This document shows positions 59,266 to 64,000 of a stretch of 64,000 nucleotides of DNA, one piece after another. The notes beneath the pieces are model-generated. The model saw nothing but the letters and a program-made list of their open reading frames with translations, was not told the origin of the DNA and made no database searches. Numbering within the stretch: position 1 is the stretch's first letter; each line of letters begins with the position of its first letter. The stretch is from the NCBI GenBank assembly GCA_965203795.1, contig OZ241915.1, forward strand, positions 372,001 through 436,000, written 5' to 3'. Made by a program: the position numbers and the translations under genes. The stretch comes from CBDBBY01 sp965203795 (GTDB lineage: Bacteria; Pseudomonadota; Alphaproteobacteria; Rhodobacterales; Rhodobacteraceae).

Positions 59266-60593
59266 GGACGCCTCCGAAAACCCTGGCGTTTTGCGCGGGC
59301 CTGTGATTCGAAGGATCAGCAGCACTGGAGGCCGCGATGGCGAAGCAGCCTGGATTTTGGGATGTCGAGGAGCGTTTGAAGGAGATTTCGGCGGACGGCG
59401 ATCCGCTGGAAACGCTGGCCGGGGCGGTGGATTTCGAGCGGTTCCGGCCGATCCTCGAGCGGGCCGCAGGGAAGCCGCCGGGCCTGAAGGGCGGCCGCCC
59501 GGCCTTGGATGTCGTGCCGGAGTTCAAGATGCTTGTGCTGCAAAGCTTTAACGGGCTGTCGCTTGCCGCGACCGAGGCGATGGTGCGCGACCGGCCGGGC
59601 TGGATGCGCTTCTGCGGGCTCGAGTTGCGCGACAGGGTGCCGGACGCGAACACGCTCTGGGACTTCCGCGAGGCGCCGGTCAAGGCCGACGCGCTGGACA
59701 GGCTGTTCCGGGAGCTGGACCGGGCGATCAACGAGGCCGGCTGCACTCCCCGATCCGGCCGGATCGTGGACGCCTCCCTGGTCTCCGCGCCCCGCCAGCG
59801 CGCCAGCGCCGGGGAGAAGGCCGCGATCAAGGCGGGGCAGGCGGCCGGGGAGATCTGGCCCGGCGAGCCCGCCAAGGCGGCGCAGAAGGACACGGACGCG
59901 CGCTGGACCGTCAAGTTCCGCAAGGCGAAGCTCCGGCCGGACGGCGCGGAGCAGGTCGATATCGCCATCCCGGTGTTCGGCTACAAGTCCCACACCGGCA
60001 TCGACCGGAAGCACGGGATCATCCGGCGGCAGATCGTGACCGACGCCGCCGCCCATGACGGCGCGAGGCTGCGGGAGGGCCTGGTCGATGCCGCCAACAC
60101 CGGGAGCGGGGTGTGGGCCGACACGGCCTACCGCTCCCAGCGGAACGAGGACTGGCTCAAGGCGAACGGCATGACGAGCCGCATCCATCGCAGGAAGCCG
60201 CGGAGCCGCCCCATGGGCAGGCGAACCGCGAAGGCCAACGGGCGCAAATCGTCGATCCGGGCGAAGGTGGAGCACGTCTTCGCCCACCAGAAGGACCGCA
60301 TGGGGCTGAGGATCCGGACGGTCGGGATGGCCCGCGCCAAGGCGGCGGCCGCGCTCGCGAACATGGCTGCAACATGAACCGGCTGCGCTGGCTCTGCAGT
60401 CGAAGTGCGCCTGCCTGACCCCGCAAGGGCCGGAAACGACCCGGACCCCGCTCTCCCGACACTCCGAACAGGCCGGCAGCGGCCCCAATCAAGCAATCCG
60501 GACCTCCGAATCGGCCGGAACGCGCGGAATGCCGCGGCCGCCGACCCGCGAAGCCGACCGAAACGCGAAATCAGGCCGTTGTCGGAGGTGTCC
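59266..60593 (+). mobile_element. Complete IS5-like insertion sequence, 1328 bp
   Basis: The ends are imperfect inverted repeats: GGACGCCTCCGAAAAC at the left (59266-59281) and its near-complement ending GGAGGTGTCC at the right (60578-60593), 14 of 16 matching. The flanking tetrads AATT (59262-59265) and AGTT (60594-60597) fit a 4-bp target duplication with one changed base. A single intact transposase gene lies inside. It splits the toxin gene abiEii. Confidence 0.85.
59337..60377 (+). CDS. IS5-family transposase
   Basis: A 346-residue DDE transposase: QPGFWDVEERLKEIS, VDFERFRPILERA, KGGRPALDVVPEFKMLVLQ and the GLSLAATEAMVRDR block form the N-terminal domain. Catalytic acidic residues fit RIVDASLVSA, WADTAYRSQRNEDWL and the C-terminal KVEHVFAHQKDRMGLRI (the usual glutamate segment). 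No stop or frameshift is seen. Confidence 0.85.
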   Translation: MAKQPGFWDVEERLKEISADGDPLETLAGAVDFERFRPILERAAGKPPGLKGGRPALDVVPEFKMLVLQSFNGLSLAATEAMVRDRPGWMRFCGLELRDRVPDANTLWDFREAPVKADALDRLFRELDRAINEAGCTPRSGRIVDASLVSAPRQRASAGEKAAIKAGQAAGEIWPGEPAKAAQKDTDARWTVKFRKAKLRPDGAEQVDIAIPVFGYKSHTGIDRKHGIIRRQIVTDAAAHDGARLREGLVDAANTGSGVWADTAYRSQRNEDWLKANGMTSRIHRRKPRSRPMGRRTAKANGRKSSIRAKVEHVFAHQKDRMGLRIRTVGMARAKAAAALANMAAT

Positions 60594-60597
60594 AGTT

Positions 60598-61386
60598 CTC
60601 CACTACGACATCCTGCACGGCCTGATGAAAGGCGGATACCTCCACAGGCTGGCGCTCGTCGGCGGAGCGGCGCTGCGGCTCTGCCACGGCGCCCGGCGCT
60701 TCAGCGAGAATCTCGACTTCGATGGCGGGGCCGGTTTCGCCGTCGCGGAGATGCAGGGCTCGGAGGGCTATCTTCAGGACTACCTCTCTGATCGGCATGG
60801 CCAAGCGACGGTTTCGCCGCCGAAGAGACTGATCAACGATGGGAACCAGGCGGTCGGGATTTGGCGGATCAGCATCGTGACCCGGTCGGGGAAGCAGGAC
60901 TTGCCGCGCCAGCCCATCCATCTGGATATCGCCGACGTGCCCGGCCATTCGGCCCGCCCGATTCAGCTGAAGCGGAACAGCCATGCCTTGCCGGATGGCC
61001 TCGGGGACATGGTCATCCAAGCCAGGACGAAGGACGGGATACTCGCCGACAAGCTGGCGGCGTTTCCGGCCACGCTCGACCGGCGCAGCCGCGGATGGCG
61101 GGATCTCTGGGACATACAGTGGCTGGCAAGGAACGGGGCCGGGGTGGATGCCGGGCTGGTGCGGGACAGGGTCCAAGCGCGGCAGGTCGAGGATTATGCC
61201 GACCGGCTTGCCGATGCGGCCCGGCGCATCCCGGAATTCATCGAGTCCGACGGCTTTGCCCGGCAGTTGTCAAGGTTGCTGGACAAGCGGACGGCCGCCG
61301 CCACTGTCTTCCTGCCGGAGTGGCGCGAGTGCGTTGCCCGCGATCTTCAGGACCTGCTGTGCGGCCTGCCTCGCGTGTTGAAGTAG
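60598..61386 (+). pseudogene. abiEii: abiEii toxin, 3' fragment (nucleotidyltransferase)
   Basis: The remaining 262 codons of AbiEii: LHYDILHGLMKGGYL, then the nucleotidyltransferase motif GGAALRLCHGARRFSENLDFDGG, and SHALPDGLGDMVIQARTKDGILADKLAAF in two stretches. AbiEii is a GTP-binding nucleotidyltransferase toxin. The catalytic part survives, but its start codon and the first 30 codons are beyond the element, so it is probably not made. Confidence 0.85.
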
Positions 61387-61496
61387 CGCACCTGCAGCTC
61401 TGCAAATTCTCCTGATCGGCGCCGAATGGATACCGGGCGCCGCGGCCTGTGGCGCCGCCGTTGGCGCGGCGCCGGAAGCAATGCTACGGCTGGCAT

Positions 61497-62330
61497 ATGC
61501 ACAGGTTCGCGCTGAAGCTCGAGTACGACGGCAGGCCCTTTTCCGGCTGGCAGCGCCAGCGGAACGGCAGGTCGGTGCAGCAGTCGCTGGAAGAGGCACT
61601 GAGGCGGCTGGACCCTGAAACGCCTCCGGTCGTCGGCGCTGGCCGAACCGATTCGGGCGTGCATGCGACCGGACAGGTCGCCCATTGCGATCTTCGCAAA
61701 GCGTGGGAGCCGGACAGGCTGAAGGCCGCGATCAACGCGCATTTGCGGCCCGATCCCGTTTCGGTCCTGCGGGCGGCGGCCGTCGGCGGCGATTTCAGCG
61801 CGCGCTTTTCCGCTGTCAAGCGGACTTACCTATACAAGCTTGTTTGCCGCCGCGCTCCTTTGGCGCTCAAGGCAGGCCTCGCTTGGCGGGTTCCGTCGGA
61901 GCTTGATGGCGCGGCAATGCGTGAAGGGGCGTCGCATCTGGTCGGACGGCACGATTTCACGACCTTCCGATCCGTGCACTGCCAGGCGGAATCGCCCGTC
62001 AAAACGCTGGATTGCGCGCGCGTGGACTGGAAAGAGGGTCCAGAGGGCACGGATTTCGTCTTCCTGTTCCGGGCGCGCAGCTTCCTGCACCGGCAGGTGA
62101 GAAGCTTCGTCGGCACTCTTGAGCGGGTAGGGGCCGGCGCGTGGTCGCCGGGCGAGGTCGCCGAAGCTCTTCTTGCCTGCGACCGCGCCAGGTGCGGACC
62201 TGTCGCGCCGCCGGACGGGCTTTTTCTTTCCGGCGTGCGCTACGAACCCGATCCGTTTGGTGGAACGGCGGATCAGCGTCGGCAGGTCGGCGCTGCAGGT
62301 TCCGCTCGCGCTGGTTCCACAGCCGATTGA
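61497..62330 (+). CDS. truA: tRNA pseudouridine(38-40) synthase
   Basis: TruA (277 residues) makes pseudouridine in tRNA anticodon arms. FALKLEYDGRPFSGWQRQ, VVGAGRTDSGVHATGQVAH with the catalytic Asp, RTYLYKLVCRRAPLAL, HDFTTFRS and FLHRQVRSFVGTLERVGAG are diagnostic. The ATG at 61497 is chosen because homology begins directly after it; the upstream frame has no family match. Confidence 0.93.
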   Translation: MHRFALKLEYDGRPFSGWQRQRNGRSVQQSLEEALRRLDPETPPVVGAGRTDSGVHATGQVAHCDLRKAWEPDRLKAAINAHLRPDPVSVLRAAAVGGDFSARFSAVKRTYLYKLVCRRAPLALKAGLAWRVPSELDGAAMREGASHLVGRHDFTTFRSVHCQAESPVKTLDCARVDWKEGPEGTDFVFLFRARSFLHRQVRSFVGTLERVGAGAWSPGEVAEALLACDRARCGPVAPPDGLFLSGVRYEPDPFGGTADQRRQVGAAGSARAGSTAD

Positions 62331-62556
62331 AACGTTCCTGATCTCCCTTCGCATTCAAGCCCGGCGCGCGATCGGCGTGCTGCCGTCGGGAAATGAATTC
62401 GGGCTGCCCCGCGTCTTGGCAATCGCCCTGAGTCCGGTCCCGGCGTTCCCCTCGCGGAATTCAAAACCGGTCGGCGCGTCGCTGGAGCCCGCGCCAAAAA
62501 ACCGGATTCGAGGCCGGACCGATGCCTTGCCCATTCGCAATGATCGAACTTCCGCT

Positions 62557-62970
62557 TCATGACGAGCCGGTCCGCAACGTGTCCGCCTCCTTCGTCGAAT
62601 TGAATGCCGTATTGCTCGGGCAAGAGGAACGCGGCAACGCTTCGGATTTGCTTCCTGGCTTCACCTGCATGGCCGGACGCTTTGCTCTGTCGGAGCCTTC
62701 ATGCTGAATTTCCGAGAACGTGATGTCCGCCCGCAGCCCCAAAGCCCAGCAGACTTCGCCGATTGTCTTCAACGTGAGGTTTCCCCGTCCGTTTATTATT
62801 CGGGAAAGCGTGGGTTTATCGACTCCCATCCGATCGGCGATTTGGGACTGGGTGAGGCCCTTTTCCCGTTTCGCCGTGATTGCGGCCGTCATCAACGCTC
62901 TGTTGACTCGGCTCTTGAAGCGACCGGTCGCCCGGTCTTTCGCGCTCATGTTCAGACTGAAGGACTTCAT
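62557..62970 (-). CDS. Orphan XRE-family regulator (antitoxin-like)
   Basis: A 137-residue protein with an HTH of the XRE type (ITAKREKGLTQSQIADRMGVDKPTLSRIINGRGNLTLKTIGEVCWALG) and an unordered C-terminus. It resembles HigA-type antitoxins, but no toxin-like gene is next to it. The ATG at 62970 has AGGAG nine bases upstream. The surrounding gaps (62331-62556 and 62971-63286) hold no supportable gene. Confidence 0.72.
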   Translation of the reverse strand: MKSFSLNMSAKDRATGRFKSRVNRALMTAAITAKREKGLTQSQIADRMGVDKPTLSRIINGRGNLTLKTIGEVCWALGLRADITFSEIQHEGSDRAKRPAMQVKPGSKSEALPRSSCPSNTAFNSTKEADTLRTGSS

Positions 62971-63196
62971 GTGCTGATTCTCCTTTACGAACGACGGCGC
63001 GTCAAAACGGAACCGTCGCTGGTCTCTCGCGCGTTGAGTCCGTATCCGGCGTACAGGCCGGAATTTTTGCGGCGCGACGCTTGACCGGAAACGGGATGTC
63101 TCCCGGCAGTAGGCGCCGGCGCGGTATCACTGACGGGGCTGACAGCCGCGCCTTCTTGTCCTGGAACGAGCAGGAGCCGCCTGAGCGGCCGACGCG

Positions 63197-63225
63197 TTCC
63201 CGCAGGGCCTTCTTCCCTGCGGGAA
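63197..63225 (-). terminator. Perfect 11-bp hairpin after the binding-protein gene
   Basis: TTCCCGCAGGG (63197-63207) and CCCTGCGGGAA (63215-63225) pair exactly around a 7-base loop, 61 bases after the stop of the - strand gene. No T-run follows. It is the strongest such stem in the right part and probably ends this transcript. Confidence 0.6.
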
Positions 63226-63286
63226 TCCTCGCGATGAATCGGCGGCGGGAGCTGACCCGCCGCCGGATGCCGGCAAGCGCGCGGTT

Positions 63287-64000
63287 CTACTGGAGCGCTT
63301 GGTCGGTGATCATGTGGGTCCAGGCGCCATCGGGCTCCATGGTGATGACCGGATCGGACTCGGACGCGAGCAGCGTGGCGACCGTCCGCTCGTAGTCGGC
63401 GGGCACAAGGGAGCCGTTCGACCCGGCGGTCAGCTTGGCGATTTCGCCCATCATGCGCCGCTGGTGCTTCTCCGTCTGGGCGCCGGTGGCGTCGTTCTCA
63501 AGCACGATGTCGGCGGCGGCGTCGGGATTCTCCTCGGCCCACTTCCATCCGCGCATGGACGCCCGGACGAACCGCACCATCAGGTCCACGAACGCGGGGT
63601 CTTGGAGCCGGTCCTCCATCACGTAGAGGCCGTCCTCAAGCGTCGCCACCCCTTGGTCCTCGTACTTGAAGACCACGAGATCGTCCGGGCCGTAGCCGGC
63701 GTCGACCACCTGCCAGTACTCGTTGTACGTCATGGTCGAAATGCAGTCGGCCTGCTTCTGGAGCAGCGGGGACACGTTGAATCCCTGCTTCAGCACCGTC
63801 ACGCCGTCCGCGCTTCCGTCGGTCGGGATTCCGAGCTGGCTCATCCAGCTGAGGAACGGATACTCGTTCCCGAAGAACCAGACGCCGAGCGTGCGCCCGC
63901 GGAAGTCCTCCGGCGACTGGATGCCCGACTCCTTCAGGCAGGTGAGCATCATCCCCGAGGACTTGAACGGCTGCGCGATGTTGACGATCGGCAGCCCGCG
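63287..64000 (-). CDS. ABC transporter substrate-binding protein, NMT1/THI5-like (5' truncated by window)
   Basis: The frame runs to the right edge of the window (residues RGLPIVNIAQPFKSSG before MMLTCLKESGI), so only the C-terminal ~237 residues are seen. LGVWFFGNEYPFLSWMSQLGI, CISTMTYNEYWQVVDAGYG and DLVVFKYEDQGVATLEDGLYV fit the NMT1/THI5 (HMP, riboflavin or related ligand) binding proteins. The N-terminal signal peptide would lie outside. The ligand cannot be read from this part. Confidence 0.82.
   Translation of the reverse strand, partial: RGLPIVNIAQPFKSSGMMLTCLKESGIQSPEDFRGRTLGVWFFGNEYPFLSWMSQLGIPTDGSADGVTVLKQGFNVSPLLQKQADCISTMTYNEYWQVVDAGYGPDDLVVFKYEDQGVATLEDGLYVMEDRLQDPAFVDLMVRFVRASMRGWKWAEENPDAAADIVLENDATGAQTEKHQRRMMGEIAKLTAGSNGSLVPADYERTVATLLASESDPVITMEPDGAWTHMITDQALQ

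Noticed and set aside
62273..62623. 116-codon - strand frame after the XRE gene as its toxin
   Set aside because: It overlaps the end of the XRE gene and the end of truA and shows no toxin motif; composition suggests a chance frame.
1..64000. CRISPR array, tRNA or rRNA genes
   Set aside because: No evenly spaced direct repeats were found, and no cloverleaf with a TTC-type T-loop outside coding genes was found by eye. A tRNAscan run would be decisive.

Overview
The window is a G+C-rich bacterial chromosome segment, most likely from an alphaproteobacterium, possibly close to the Rhodobacterales. Reasons: the order ybeY-corC-lnt-metK-trmB, a candidate SAM/SAH-type riboswitch just before metK (a class described mainly in Rhodobacterales), the cluster cmk-rpsA-ihfB-lapA-trpF-trpB, the pair rplY-pth, and frequent GTG/TTG starts. 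This is inferred from gene order and protein motifs only.

Layout. 1-4.6 kb: end of ybeY, corC, lnt, metK, trmB (+ strand). 4.7-7.5 kb: aroA and an AAA ATPase (- strand). 8.1-13.4 kb: cmk, rpsA, ihfB, lapA, trpF, trpB (+). 13.4-20 kb: a second AAA ATPase of the same type, a DUF2237 protein, pth, rplY, lldD, trpA and a tandem VOC-domain protein (-). Each ATPase sits where a conserved operon (aroA/cmk, trpB/trpA) is broken and turned round.

20-37 kb (-) is accessory: a HEPN/nucleotidyltransferase toxin-antitoxin pair; a one-carbon block of GntR regulator, ThDP-dependent oxalyl-CoA/2-hydroxyacyl-CoA enzyme, formyl-CoA transferase, formate-THF ligase and NAD-linked formate dehydrogenase; an OLD-like ATPase/TOPRIM protein; and DarT/DarG. 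The block would take formyl-CoA to formate, then either to CO2 plus NADH or to 10-formyl-THF.

37-41 kb: an IS3-family remnant and a hipBA locus whose toxin gene hipA is split by a complete ISNCY-type element (37875-39664) with matching terminal repeats and an exact 8-bp target duplication. 41.5-53.8 kb: a sugar or polyol uptake and catabolism cluster (Gfo/Idh/MocA oxidoreductase, ABC binding protein, two permeases, double ATPase, SDR, LacI regulator, IolD, epimerase) with a BrnTA toxin-antitoxin and transposase remnants inside it. 53.9-58 kb: ychF and ileS. 58.6-61.4 kb: an abiE toxin-antitoxin whose toxin gene is split by an IS5-like element (59266-60593). 61.5-64 kb: truA, an orphan XRE regulator, and the 5'-truncated end of an NMT1/THI5-like binding protein.

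The main themes are six toxin-antitoxin-type loci in about 42 kb, two of them with the toxin cut by an insertion sequence while the antitoxin stays intact, and a formyl-CoA/formate module whose ThDP enzyme does not look like classical oxalyl-CoA decarboxylase. No tRNA, rRNA or CRISPR array was found by eye.
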